This document shows, piece after piece, positions 16,784 to 25,344 of a stretch of DNA of 64,000 nt (position 1 is its first letter; each line of letters begins with the position of its first letter). The DNA is taken from positions 62,001 through 126,000 of the forward strand of contig DASZTS010000045.1 of NCBI GenBank assembly GCA_035547915.1. The letters run 5' to 3'. A program made the translations under genes and the position numbers. The notes under the pieces were generated by a model, which saw only the letters and a program-made list of their open reading frames with translations, searched no databases and was not told the origin of the DNA. This DNA is from DASSFG01 sp035547915. GTDB lineage: Bacteria > Planctomycetota > Planctomycetia > Pirellulales > JAICIG01.

Positions 16784-18004
16784 ATGTCCTGTGTTGTCGA
16801 ATATGGTGTCGAGGCGCATGTCGATCTCGACGTGCCCGCCGACAAATTGCTAGCACTTTGCGCCGGGCCACAAGTCGCGCTGGACGACGTTTCGGCTGCG
16901 GTCGGGACCGCCTTGGGGGCGCCGCTCAATTACCCTGCGTTAGCCCGCGCTACGGTGCCCGGCGACCACATCCTGCTTGCCTTGGAAGCGGGTGTTCCCC
17001 AAGCCAGCGCGCTGGTGGCGGCGATGGTCGGCTATCTGGTCGAGCACGGCGCAACGGCCGACCACATCGGTGTCCTCACCACACCCGAGTCGGTGGCGGC
17101 GGGCGAAGAAGATCCGCGTGAGATGCTCCCCGAGAAGTGGCGCGGCGAGGTGAGCCTCGAGGTCCACGCGCCCGAGATTTCGGCCAGCCTATCGTTGCTC
17201 GGTTCGTCGCACGAAGGGAAGCCGATCTATCTCAATCGCACGCTGCTCGATGCCGATCTCGTCGTGCCGATCGGTTGTTTGCGAGGCGGAGCGACGATCG
17301 GCTATTACGGGCGGTACGGCGGGCTGTTCCCCGCCTTTGCCGACGCCAAGACGCGTCAGCGGTTCGGCAAGCCGGCCGGGCCCAAAACGGGCCGGCAGCG
17401 CGCGGTCAAAGAGCGAGAAGAGATCGACGAGGTCGGCTGGCTCCTCGGTACACAATTCACCGTTCAGGTGTTGCCCGGTCCGTCGGCTCGCGTGCTGCGG
17501 GTGCTGGCGGGTGAATTGCCCGAAGTCTATCGCCAGGGCGAGGCCGAGTATGTGGCGGTCTGGACATGCTCGGTGCCGCGGCGTGCCAGCCTGGTCGTCG
17601 CGTCGGTGTCGGGAGGGGCATCGCAACAAACGTGGGAAAACCTGGCCCGGGCACTCTCGGCCGCATCTCGCGTGACGGCAGACGGCGGCGCCATCGCGCT
17701 GTGTACCCAACTGTCGGCCGAGCCGGGCGGTGCGGTGAACGGCCTGTCGCAATCGGACGATCTGTCGTTGGCCCTCAAGCGAATCGCGCGCGACGGCCAG
17801 CCCGACGCGGCGATTGCCGTGCAACTGGCCCGATCGATGGAGCAAGGCAAGGTCTATCTGCTCAGCCGACTCGACGAATCGCTGGTTGAAGACCTCGGGT
17901 TGGCGCCGGTCGGCGATGCCGGCGAGCTCGGTCGCTTGGCCCGATCGCACGATTCGTGCATCGTGTTGGCCAACGCGCAATACGTGCTGCCGGTCCTATC
18001 GTGA
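16784..18004 (+). CDS. lactate racemase (LarA/DUF2088) domain protein
   Basis: This 406-aa protein has the N-terminal LarA/DUF2088 fold: an opening VPADKLLALCAGP strand pair, LARATVPGDHILLALEAGVP, MVGYLVEHGATADHIGVLT, and a LLDADLVVPIGCLRGGATIG loop as in LarA-like proteins. The canonical LarA uses a nickel-pincer nucleotide made by LarB, LarC and LarE; none of these is nearby and the nickel-site residues are not obvious here, so racemase activity should not be assumed. ATG 16784 lacks a good ribosome site. The YgfZ gene follows 51 bp downstream on the same strand, and SUI1 after it, suggesting one transcript. Confidence 0.75.
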   Translation: MSCVVEYGVEAHVDLDVPADKLLALCAGPQVALDDVSAAVGTALGAPLNYPALARATVPGDHILLALEAGVPQASALVAAMVGYLVEHGATADHIGVLTTPESVAAGEEDPREMLPEKWRGEVSLEVHAPEISASLSLLGSSHEGKPIYLNRTLLDADLVVPIGCLRGGATIGYYGRYGGLFPAFADAKTRQRFGKPAGPKTGRQRAVKEREEIDEVGWLLGTQFTVQVLPGPSARVLRVLAGELPEVYRQGEAEYVAVWTCSVPRRASLVVASVSGGASQQTWENLARALSAASRVTADGGAIALCTQLSAEPGGAVNGLSQSDDLSLALKRIARDGQPDAAIAVQLARSMEQGKVYLLSRLDESLVEDLGLAPVGDAGELGRLARSHDSCIVLANAQYVLPVLS

Positions 18005-18055
18005 AGCTTTCAAAACGAGTCCCACGACACGTATCTTTCTTCCCGAATTGTTCAC

Positions 18056-19015
18056 ATGATCGACGAAGAATATCGAGCGCTGACGGAAGGGGCCGGGCTC
18101 GTCGATTTTTCGCACCGCACGCGGATCGAAGTAACGGGAGACGACCGCGCCAGCTTTCTGCACAACCTGACGACCAACGACGTCAAGGGGTTGTCGGCCG
18201 GCGGCGGTTGCGAAGCGTTCTTGCTGGATACCCGCGGTCACGTGGTCGGCCACGTGTTTTTGATATCGATCGCCGAGCGTCGGTCGATTGTCATCGAAAC
18301 GGTGGCAGGCGAGAACGAACGGTTGTTGGGCCATCTCAACCGCTACCTGATCCGTGAGAAGGTGGAGTTGCACGATCGCGGGCAGGAATGGGGCGAGCTG
18401 CTCTTGGCCGGCGCCAAGAGTGCAGCGGCGATCGCGGCCTTGAGTATGTCCGACTTGCCGGCCGACCGACTGGCGAACAGCACGCTCGAAGTAGCGGGTC
18501 AGATGGTGACGATCGTGCGAGTCGAGCTGACGCCGACGGGGGGCTACCTGTTGTTGACGGCCACCCCTGGCGCGCAGCGCATCGTGACCGAGGCTCTGCG
18601 TGAGCAAGGAGCGGTCGTTTGCGGCCCCGAGGCCTTTGAAGCGGCGAGAATTCGGGCCGGGTTTCCCATATATGGCCGAGACGTGAACGATAAGAACCTG
18701 CCGCAAGAGGTCGACCGCAACGATCTGGCGATCAGCTTTCGCAAGGGTTGTTACCTGGGGCAAGAAACGGTTGCCCGCATCGACGCATTGGGCCACGTCA
18801 ACAAGACGCTCGTGCGGCTCCGCTTTGCCGGCCCGGTCGCGCCGCCGACCGGCACGGAACTCGTGGCCGGCGAGGTGGAGGTCGGCCAGGTCACTTCGGC
18901 TGCCTTTTCACCGCTCGACCAGGCGTCCTTCGCCCTGGCATACGTGCGGCGCGGCAGCAACCAACCCAATGCGACCTTGTCGAGCAACATGGGGCCGGCC
19001 GTCATTTTGGACTGA
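18056..19015 (+). CDS. ygfZ: folate-binding YgfZ/GcvT-like protein
   Basis: This 319-aa protein matches YgfZ, a tetrahydrofolate-dependent factor for iron-sulfur cluster proteins related to the T-protein of glycine cleavage. It has LVDFSHRTRIEVTGDDRASF and LHNLTTNDVKGL at the start and the diagnostic K-G-C-Y-L-G-Q-E motif as FRKGCYLGQETVARIDALG near residue 235. The C-terminal barrel has VGQVTSAAFSP and LAYVRRG. The glycine cleavage genes are absent, which favours YgfZ over GcvT. It follows the LarA-like gene in the same direction. Confidence 0.88.
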   Translation: MIDEEYRALTEGAGLVDFSHRTRIEVTGDDRASFLHNLTTNDVKGLSAGGGCEAFLLDTRGHVVGHVFLISIAERRSIVIETVAGENERLLGHLNRYLIREKVELHDRGQEWGELLLAGAKSAAAIAALSMSDLPADRLANSTLEVAGQMVTIVRVELTPTGGYLLLTATPGAQRIVTEALREQGAVVCGPEAFEAARIRAGFPIYGRDVNDKNLPQEVDRNDLAISFRKGCYLGQETVARIDALGHVNKTLVRLRFAGPVAPPTGTELVAGEVEVGQVTSAAFSPLDQASFALAYVRRGSNQPNATLSSNMGPAVILD

Positions 19016-19104
19016 TGTAGGCCGCAGACATTGCTCGTTGTCGTGCCGTCGCATCTGTTCGAGAAGAGCGCGCGTCGACGAATCTTTCTTGGAGTGTTTC
19101 AGCT

Positions 19105-19437
19105 ATGCGATTATTTGCCGGAACACCATTCGACATTCCGCCCCGTTGCGAGCGGTGTGGTTTGCTCGAGGAGCAATGCACCTGCCCGCCGCCCAAAATC
19201 GCGCCACAATTGCAAACCGTCCGACTTGTCGTCGAGAAACGGAAGAAGGGCAAAGTCGTCACGGTCTTGCGAGGTCTTTCGCCGGAAGGGAACGCTTTGC
19301 CCGACCTGTTGCGTCAGCTCAAATCGGCCTGCGGCACCGGCGGCACGGCCAAAGACGACCTGATCGAGCTCCAGGGCAATCACACACAGCGTGCCAGCGA
19401 CCTGTTGAAGGAGATGGGCTATCGAGTCCGCGGCTGA
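19105..19437 (+). CDS. SUI1 (eIF1) family translation factor
   Basis: This 110-aa protein carries the SUI1 domain in residues about 38-108: VRLVVEKRKKGKVVTVLRGL, LLRQLKSACGTGGTAKDD, IELQGNHTQRASDLLKEMG and the closing YRVRG. The family includes eukaryotic eIF1 and bacterial YciH, which influence start-codon selection. The N-terminus adds a cysteine cluster C15-x2-C18-x6-C25-x-C27 (CERCGLLEEQCTCPPP) that could bind zinc. A TTGGAG ribosome site lies about 10 bp upstream. It is third in the LarA-like, YgfZ, SUI1 series. Confidence 0.88.
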   Translation: MRLFAGTPFDIPPRCERCGLLEEQCTCPPPKIAPQLQTVRLVVEKRKKGKVVTVLRGLSPEGNALPDLLRQLKSACGTGGTAKDDLIELQGNHTQRASDLLKEMGYRVRG

Positions 19438-19627
19438 TCGCGCGCTTCCATCATCCGCGTGAGCGCGCGGATCGACTGAATCCGCCAGCGGGCTGCTACC
19501 GTGACAGGGATCGTTCGGCGACGATTGGCGTTGCCCCGTTTCGATGCGCCGGGCTAGATTGTCCGCACCGGCATGAGGCGGCAACGCTTGGCGCTCGACC
19601 GACACGGTCTTCTTCGAAGGGAGTCGA

Positions 19628-20965
19628 ATGATGAAGGCGTATGGCTGGTTCGTTACGCTGTGTCTGGTTCTCGCGACCGTGTCGATCGCGGCCGACGATG
19701 ATCGTGCCCCCGTCGGACGCTTGGGCGACCCGGCGAGACTGCTGATCTCGGGTGCCCAGACCTATACGGCGGCCGAGATCCGTGACGCCGTCTTCAACGA
19801 GTTGGAGATCGTCGCAGCCTGCGACGAGTATGCGCCGCTCGACGCGTTAACGGCACTGGTGGCTGCAAAGATCACCGCCGGATACCAGTGCTGCGGTTTC
19901 CCCGACGTCAACGTGACGGTTTCCGCCCACAAGGACCAACTGGAAGCGACGATCCAGGAAGGGGACCGCTACTCGCAGGGCGAGGTGCAGATCGCCGGCT
20001 GCCGGTTGAGCGACGCCCAACGGATCAAGAACGGTTTGACCGTCCGCAAAGCAAACGGAGCCAAACGGCCCATTTGGGAAGCGGGTGAACCGGCCTCGTT
20101 CAATTCCGAGAACGAAGATTGGTTGCTCGGAAGGGTCGCCGGACTCCTCGACGATCAGGGCTTCTTCCGCGCGACCTCGCGCACGGCCATCAAGGCCGAT
20201 CGAACCGAGACGAAGCAGGCTCATCTCGAGATCGAAATCGTCGACGAGGGGCCGCGCTGCGTCTTCGGCGACGTCGAGATCGTGGGCAATACCGCCCATT
20301 CCCGCGAGGCGATGCTCGCCTTCCTCGGCATCGCCCTGCCGGCACCGTTGACTCGCGATTTACGCGAGGAGATCGAACGTCGGCTGCTGGGCACCGGGCG
20401 GTTCTCGAACGTCCATTGGGAGCTGGGTGAGGCCGGACAACGGGACGACAACTGGCGCCCGCGGCTCTTGGTGCAAGAGTACGAGTCGGCACCCGCCTTG
20501 GGCGCTGCGTTGACGCGCGAAGAGGCGGCGGTGCTCAAATTGGCCGACTGGGTAGAACGGTTTGAGGCGGGGGAGCAGGAATTGCTCATGCGCTTTGCCG
20601 AGCTACGCGTTTCCATCGTCTTCGCCCCACGGCACGGCTTCATCCTCGTACGCGAGCCGGAGGGTAAGGCGGACGCCGCCAACGATCGGACCGGCTTCGA
20701 GAGTGCGCTGGTGATGGCCGAGGAGCGGGTCGGACTCTATTCGTCCCGACAGCGCCGCAAGATTGACGCCGCACCACCACCAAGTCCCATCATGGGTAAT
20801 GCGGAAATTTTGCTCGTCGCCGGGCCACCCTCCCCGACCGGAGGCGGTCGGCTTTCTGTCGGAGCCGGCTTGCGCCCGGCCAGCTCATCTGCGCTCCGCC
20901 GCCACGTGAAGATGCAATTGGAGCTGACGGCGGCCGCGGCGCTGTCGGTCGTGCGCACGCATTAG
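19628..20965 (+). CDS. exported POTRA-repeat protein, upstream part of a TAG-interrupted frame
   Basis: The first 445 codons have a signal peptide (MMKAYGWFVTLCLVLATVSI, cleavage near AADDD) and at least two POTRA-like repeats: LLISGAQTYTAAEIRDAV with a 'GYPDV'-like YQCCGFPDVNVTV, and VFGDVEIVGNTAHSREAMLA followed by LREEIERRLLGTGRFSNVHW. POTRA domains usually chaperone outer-membrane proteins in the periplasm (BamA/TamA family), yet no barrel follows here. AAGGGAG upstream supports ATG 19628. The frame ends at TAG 20963-20965 but continues open in the same frame for 729 more codons. Confidence 0.75.
   Translation: MMKAYGWFVTLCLVLATVSIAADDDRAPVGRLGDPARLLISGAQTYTAAEIRDAVFNELEIVAACDEYAPLDALTALVAAKITAGYQCCGFPDVNVTVSAHKDQLEATIQEGDRYSQGEVQIAGCRLSDAQRIKNGLTVRKANGAKRPIWEAGEPASFNSENEDWLLGRVAGLLDDQGFFRATSRTAIKADRTETKQAHLEIEIVDEGPRCVFGDVEIVGNTAHSREAMLAFLGIALPAPLTRDLREEIERRLLGTGRFSNVHWELGEAGQRDDNWRPRLLVQEYESAPALGAALTREEAAVLKLADWVERFEAGEQELLMRFAELRVSIVFAPRHGFILVREPEGKADAANDRTGFESALVMAEERVGLYSSRQRRKIDAAPPPSPIMGNAEILLVAGPPSPTGGGRLSVGAGLRPASSSALRRHVKMQLELTAAAALSVVRTH
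20963..20965 (+). other. in-frame TAG codon inside an otherwise continuous 1175-codon frame
   Basis: The 19628 frame reads ...LSVVRTH, then TAG, then AKSHWEGNIVSLEWKNRRMR and on to 23152 without another stop. Both halves share frame and composition, and the residues around the TAG read as one beta-rich stretch. It may be a nonsense mutation, a sequencing error or a readthrough site. A GGGAGGGG at 20979-20986 could alternatively start a second protein. Confidence 0.8.
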
Positions 20966-21019
20966 GCGAAATCTCACTGGGAGGGGAACATTGTCAGCCT
21001 GGAGTGGAAGAACCGTCGG

Positions 21020-23152
21020 ATGCGGATCGATTCGCTCACCGGTGAATTGATCGAACAGATCGGCATGCACCCCGGCGAATCCGTAGGGACGGCTGATGCC
21101 TCTCAGGCAGAGGGAGAGGCCGAAGTCGACCCGTCGAGCGAACCGCCGCGGATTACCCCGGCGCCGGGAGAGTTTGCCCGACGGTTGGCCGAAATCGAGC
21201 TGGCGAGCGCCGATTGGCCCAACGATGCCGACGATCGGCGGCCGTTGAGCTGCGTTGGTGAATTCCTCTGCGAGGAGCTGCGACAACACGACGCCCAATC
21301 GGAGCGGGGATACGCGGCGCTGCGAAAGCTGCTAGCCGGCGGATTGATCGAGCCCGTCGACGGGCTGATCGCCCAATTCTTTCGGCCGAGCACCGAGGGC
21401 TTCGTCATACCTTGCGACTACACCAACTTTCGGTTCAACTCGTTTGACGAACTGATCGCGGGCGCGCCCTGGCTGGCCAAACATTACGGCATGCGGGCCG
21501 GCAACGGTCTGTTCGCCGGCGAAGGTTGGTTGAACACCCTTTGGCAAAAGGGCATCCTTCTGCTGGCCGACCGACGCGTGGAGGCGGCCGATGACCTGTC
21601 GCGGCAGCCCGCGGATGATCGCGGCGCCCTTTGCGCGCTGCTGTCGGCCGAGATACTGCACGCGGCCGGATTCGACTCACTGTCACCGGTTTGCGCGCGG
21701 CGCGGACTACGGCGAACGTCACTGGCCGCGTTTCAGGACGACTGCCGCGAGTTGCTTTCCGGTCGTGGACTGGCGAGTCGATCGCTGTTGCACGTCGCGG
21801 CATCTCTGCGCAACCTCGACGCCGAGGAAGTCAAAGCGCTGACTGAGCTGCTTACCCGTTTCGAACTGATCGACGCAAGCCAGGCCTCGGTCCTCGAGCA
21901 ATGCGCGACTGCGTTGCGGGCAGACGCGGCCGACACGCCGGCCCAAGCGGCGACCAGGGCACTCGATGTCCTCTGGCGCGCCGGAATATCCGATTGGGTC
22001 GAACAACGGTTAAATGCGTTGGTGACGCCGCCGCCTATCGCGGCCCCCTTTGCGTATGGTCCGGGTGGGGCCGAGGGCTCGCCCGGCTATGGATCGCCTG
22101 GCGGGGGCTACGGCGCCGCAGCGGCAAACGGTGTCGGTGTCTATGCCGCCGCGCCCGACGCAGTGCCAACGTATGTTCCATCACCCACGCTGGCCTCACC
22201 GGGCTATGGGGCGATCGTCGGAGGCTATGGCGCCGCGGCGCCCGATGATAACAGCGGCTATGTCCCCGCGGCGCCCGACGGAGCTCCGACGTACGCTCCA
22301 GCGCCGCCCAAGGTTCCGGGCAATATCTTGGAAAACGATGGCGCTGAGCGGCTGCGCGACCTCAGCTACGACGACGTAAAGTCCGCCATCTACACGGCCG
22401 AGTCCTTCGACCGCTACAAGGGATATTCGTTCGACCGTTCACCATTGGCCGAGGAGACTGAGGGTCCGGAGAACGAGACGATGCCCGTCGTCGAGGACCG
22501 CAATGAGTCCCTTCGGGAAGAAGTGCGGTTGCTGAAAGAGATGGCTCTGGTCGTTGCCGACCGTTTGCAGATGCTGGAGAACCGCATGTCGAGGGGGGCA
22601 GACTGGGACCCCGACTTAGGTGCGACTGGACCTCCTTTGCCGGCCGATCCGAAGGCCCTGCCGGTCGAGATGAGTGGTCCAACTGGGGTGCACGCACTCT
22701 TTAACTGGCGAGTAGGGGTACCCGAGCAGGTACCGCTTCCAATCACCATTCCTATCTCTGCCGGCAACCTCAGCCAGTTCAAGATCGCCGGCATTGCCGG
22801 GCACAAAAGAGAAACCCTCAACGTTTGGCTGCACCTGCCGGTCTTGGATAAGCCAGAGGAACTCGCAGGGCAGAAGATTCCGCTCGTACTACGGCAAGAC
22901 GACCTCTTGGCCGCGTTGGCGGGCCGAAATGTTGTGACGGTTGTCTATCTGGCCGAGGTCGACGGCGAAAAGAAGATCGCAACGATGACTGCCATGGAAA
23001 CCTGGCCAGCCGCGACCGAAGCGTTCGACCGCGGCACGCTGCTGGCGGTCGCGTATATCAACACCAACGAGTTGCCGCCGCCGCCGAGCGAGGTGGTTCC
23101 CCCTACCGTCCGTCGACGGCCGACCGACGGCGCGAAAGGCGATTTGCGTTAG
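21020..23152 (+). CDS. downstream part of the TAG-interrupted exported protein, with a GY-rich repeat linker
   Basis: This 710-aa segment starts MRIDSLTGELIEQIGMHPGE and is in frame with the POTRA-bearing gene upstream; only the TAG at 20963 separates them. Residues about 95-330 are a helical, leucine-rich domain of unknown type. Residues about 345-430 are low-complexity repeats of SPGYGSPGGGYGAAAA, YVPAAPDGAPTYAPAPPK and related units. A region near 495-520 (RNESLREEVRLLKEMALVVA) is probably a coiled coil. The end has a beta domain, GNLSQFKIAGIAGHKRETLN. No ATG with a ribosome site is visible at 21020, which argues that it is normally read from upstream. Confidence 0.65.
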   Translation: MRIDSLTGELIEQIGMHPGESVGTADASQAEGEAEVDPSSEPPRITPAPGEFARRLAEIELASADWPNDADDRRPLSCVGEFLCEELRQHDAQSERGYAALRKLLAGGLIEPVDGLIAQFFRPSTEGFVIPCDYTNFRFNSFDELIAGAPWLAKHYGMRAGNGLFAGEGWLNTLWQKGILLLADRRVEAADDLSRQPADDRGALCALLSAEILHAAGFDSLSPVCARRGLRRTSLAAFQDDCRELLSGRGLASRSLLHVAASLRNLDAEEVKALTELLTRFELIDASQASVLEQCATALRADAADTPAQAATRALDVLWRAGISDWVEQRLNALVTPPPIAAPFAYGPGGAEGSPGYGSPGGGYGAAAANGVGVYAAAPDAVPTYVPSPTLASPGYGAIVGGYGAAAPDDNSGYVPAAPDGAPTYAPAPPKVPGNILENDGAERLRDLSYDDVKSAIYTAESFDRYKGYSFDRSPLAEETEGPENETMPVVEDRNESLREEVRLLKEMALVVADRLQMLENRMSRGADWDPDLGATGPPLPADPKALPVEMSGPTGVHALFNWRVGVPEQVPLPITIPISAGNLSQFKIAGIAGHKRETLNVWLHLPVLDKPEELAGQKIPLVLRQDDLLAALAGRNVVTVVYLAEVDGEKKIATMTAMETWPAATEAFDRGTLLAVAYINTNELPPPPSEVVPPTVRRRPTDGAKGDLR

Positions 23153-23174
23153 CGCCGCAACGTTGTCGAGCAAG

Positions 23175-23200
23175 GAAATGGACGCCGTGGGAGCCATTTC
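23175..23200. terminator. hairpin between convergent genes
   Basis: GAAATGG and CCATTTC form a 7-bp stem around a 12-nt loop, 22 bp after the TAG-interrupted gene and before the end of the converging lysine-rich gene. No clear T-run follows, so terminator function is tentative. Confidence 0.3.
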
Positions 23201-23224
23201 GCGGTCGCAGGTCCGCGCGCCGCC

Positions 23225-23668
23225 TCATGCATCGGCTGGGGCGGTTTCTCTCTTGGTGCCGATCAGGTATGCTTCGTCACCGGACAGGTAGCGGTTCTTT
23301 TCGGCCAGGCGACGGCGGATGCGCTCGACCGACTCGACAATCGGCCGGCTCAAGCGGTTGACGATGTCCTCGGCGGCGAATGCTTCCAGTTCGCGCACCG
23401 TCTCGACCCGCAAGAAGTCGAAGATTTGGCGTGCATGGTAGTCGTCCTTGAAGAGCAAGAACAACTTCTCCTCGCCTGTGATCGTCGGTCGCGGCAGGGC
23501 GGGCGCTTTTTTGGAAGCGCGTGGCGGCGCCGTCTTGGTTGCGGCCTTCTTGGGCGGCTTCCGTGCGATCTTTTTCGTGATGGCCGAGGACTTCTTGTTT
23601 CGCTTGACCGGACGCGGTTGACTTTTCTTCGCCGCCTTTTTCGTGAGCGGGCTCTTTTTCTTGGCCAC
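23225..23668 (-). CDS. lysine/proline/alanine-rich basic protein with C-terminal helical domain
   Basis: The protein has 147 aa. Residues 1-70 are a strongly basic tail (MAKKKSPLTKKAAKKS, KKIARKPPKKAATK and similar), like histone H1-type tails of bacterial nucleoid proteins. Residues about 72-140 form a compact helical domain with ARQIFDFLRVETVRELEAFA and DIVNRLSRPIVESVERIRRR, which resembles a SAM or helix-hairpin-helix bundle, ending ADA. The mixture suggests non-specific nucleic-acid binding; no family name is certain. Similar proteins exist in other planctomycetes, as far as I recall. It converges on the interrupted gene and is divergent from the aldo/keto reductase. Confidence 0.75.
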   Translation of the reverse strand: MAKKKSPLTKKAAKKSQPRPVKRNKKSSAITKKIARKPPKKAATKTAPPRASKKAPALPRPTITGEEKLFLLFKDDYHARQIFDFLRVETVRELEAFAAEDIVNRLSRPIVESVERIRRRLAEKNRYLSGDEAYLIGTKRETAPADA

Positions 23669-23728
23669 AGTACTGCTCGCCTCACCGGTTGATCTTGGTT
23701 CACGACCTGTACATCCAGCGTAATCGAA

Positions 23729-24709
23729 ATGGTACCAACTTTGACCTTACCTTCCGGCGACAAAATGCCTGTCGTCGGGCTCGGTACCTGGAAGATCGAG
23801 CGGTCCGCTACGGCGTCGGTCGTGCGTGAAGCGATCGGCATCGGCTACCGGCACCTCGACGCGGCTTGCGACTACGGCAACGAAACAGAAGTCGGCGCTG
23901 GGCTCCGCGCGGCGCTCGAAAGCGGTATCTGCACCCGCGACGAGCTGTGGGTGACATCGAAGCTTTGGAATACATACCACGCTGGCGAGCACGTGCGTCC
24001 CGCGGCGGAGCGTTCGCTGCGCGATCTGGGACTGGCCTATCTCGACCTCTACCTGGTCCACTTTCCGATCGCTCTCGAGTTCGTCCCTCTCGAGCAGCGC
24101 TATCCGCCCGGCTGGTTTCACGATCCTGGTGCCGCGATGCCGCGCCTCCGGCCAAGCAAGGTGCCGTTGGCCGAAACATGGAGGGCGATGGAGCGACTGG
24201 TCGCCGACGGTCTGGTGCGCAACATCGGGGTCTGCAACTACAACTGCGCGCTGTTGCGTGATCTGCTTTCGTACGCCAACATCCGACCGGCCGTGTTGCA
24301 GGTCGAACTGCACCCTTTCCTGGCCCAACCGAAGCTGCTGCGGTTTTGCCGTGAGGAAGGGATCGCCGTGACGGGTTTTTCGCCCTTGGGGGCGTTATCG
24401 TATGTTTCGCTGGGCATGGCCGGGGTAGGAGATTCGGTGCTCGAGCGACCGATCGTGCGCGAGACGGCCGTTCGGCACGGAAAGACGCCGGCCCAGGTGG
24501 TGCTGCGTTGGGGCGTACAACGCGGCACGGCTATCGTGCCGAAAACGTCACAGCGGGAACGGCTCGCGGAGAACTTACAACTTTTCGACTTCGAACTGTC
24601 GGATGCCGAGATGCGGGCGATTTCCGAGCTTGATTACAATCGCCGCTTCAACGATCCCGGAGAGTTCTGCGAAGCGGCCTTCAACACGTTCTTTCCCATT
24701 TATGAGTAG
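23729..24709 (+). CDS. aldo/keto reductase
   Basis: This 326-aa NADPH-dependent oxidoreductase has an (alpha/beta)8 barrel. The signature LPSGDKMPVVGLGTWKIE opens it; IGYRHLDAACDYGNETEVG contains catalytic Asp and Tyr, LWVTSKLWNTYH the Lys, and LDLYLVHFPIALEF the His of the tetrad. RNIGVCNYNCALL and GTAIVPKTSQRERLAENLQL (NADP site) complete the family pattern. The length matches aldose-reductase-like enzymes, and HPFLAQPKLLRFCREEGIAV fits too. It is followed by the DinB gene 28 bp downstream, so the two probably share a transcript. The substrate is unknown. Confidence 0.92.
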   Translation: MVPTLTLPSGDKMPVVGLGTWKIERSATASVVREAIGIGYRHLDAACDYGNETEVGAGLRAALESGICTRDELWVTSKLWNTYHAGEHVRPAAERSLRDLGLAYLDLYLVHFPIALEFVPLEQRYPPGWFHDPGAAMPRLRPSKVPLAETWRAMERLVADGLVRNIGVCNYNCALLRDLLSYANIRPAVLQVELHPFLAQPKLLRFCREEGIAVTGFSPLGALSYVSLGMAGVGDSVLERPIVRETAVRHGKTPAQVVLRWGVQRGTAIVPKTSQRERLAENLQLFDFELSDAEMRAISELDYNRRFNDPGEFCEAAFNTFFPIYE

Positions 24710-24737
24710 GACAAGCAGGGCGAGGAGGTAACCGAAC

Positions 24738-25283
24738 ATGACAGCCGTCGACGTACTGCGGCGTCTACATAGCCATCGGGCATGGGTGAATCGTAACCTG
24801 CTGGCCGCCGTGGAACCGCTTGATGGGGAGACGTTGCGCAGGCCGTTCCAGATCGGCCAGGAGTCGATCTGGAAGTCGCTGACTCACCTCTACGCCGCGG
24901 AGTTCGTCTGGCTCGAGGCACTACTGGGCAAGGAAGAGTCACTCGTGCCGGGCGACCTACCGGGCAAACTACCCGGCAATCAGCAGGGCACGGGCGGATT
25001 CGCAGATCTCGCCGATCTGCGGCAGCAATGGTCAGTTTTGGAGGAGCGATGGACGGCGTATCTGCAATCGCTCACTCCCGCCGCCCTCGACGACTTGGTC
25101 TACAAGAAGAGCGGGAGCGCCGGTGGGATTCGTTTCGCCAGCCGCCGCAGTGATGTGTTGTTGCATGTTTGCACGCACGCTCAATACACGGCCGCGCAGG
25201 TCGTCAACATGCTTCGCCATGCGGGCGTAGAAAAACTGCCACAGACGATGCTCATGGCGTTGGTCCGCAGCGAGGCATTGTAA
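24738..25283 (+). CDS. DinB-family protein
   Basis: This is a 181-aa four-helix protein of the DinB/YfiT superfamily, metal-dependent thiol-transferase-like proteins. The three histidine ligands are visible: H in WKSLTHLYAAEFVWLEALLG and the pair in LLHVCTHAQYTAAQVVNMLR. RLHSHRAWVNRNLLAAVEPL is the first helix. AGGAGGT eight bases before the ATG is a strong ribosome site. It follows the aldo/keto reductase with a short gap, consistent with an operon. Its substrate is unknown. Confidence 0.87.
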   Translation: MTAVDVLRRLHSHRAWVNRNLLAAVEPLDGETLRRPFQIGQESIWKSLTHLYAAEFVWLEALLGKEESLVPGDLPGKLPGNQQGTGGFADLADLRQQWSVLEERWTAYLQSLTPAALDDLVYKKSGSAGGIRFASRRSDVLLHVCTHAQYTAAQVVNMLRHAGVEKLPQTMLMALVRSEAL

Positions 25284-25344
25284 CGAGCGGTCGGCGTGAG
25301 CGCGGTGCGCCGCGAACGGGTTCCACTTGTTCAGCACTCCGCGG

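Noticed and set aside
22050..22330. Glycine/tyrosine/proline-rich repeats as a separate gene or mobile element
   Set aside because: They are in frame within the 21020-23152 coding region and serve as a low-complexity linker.
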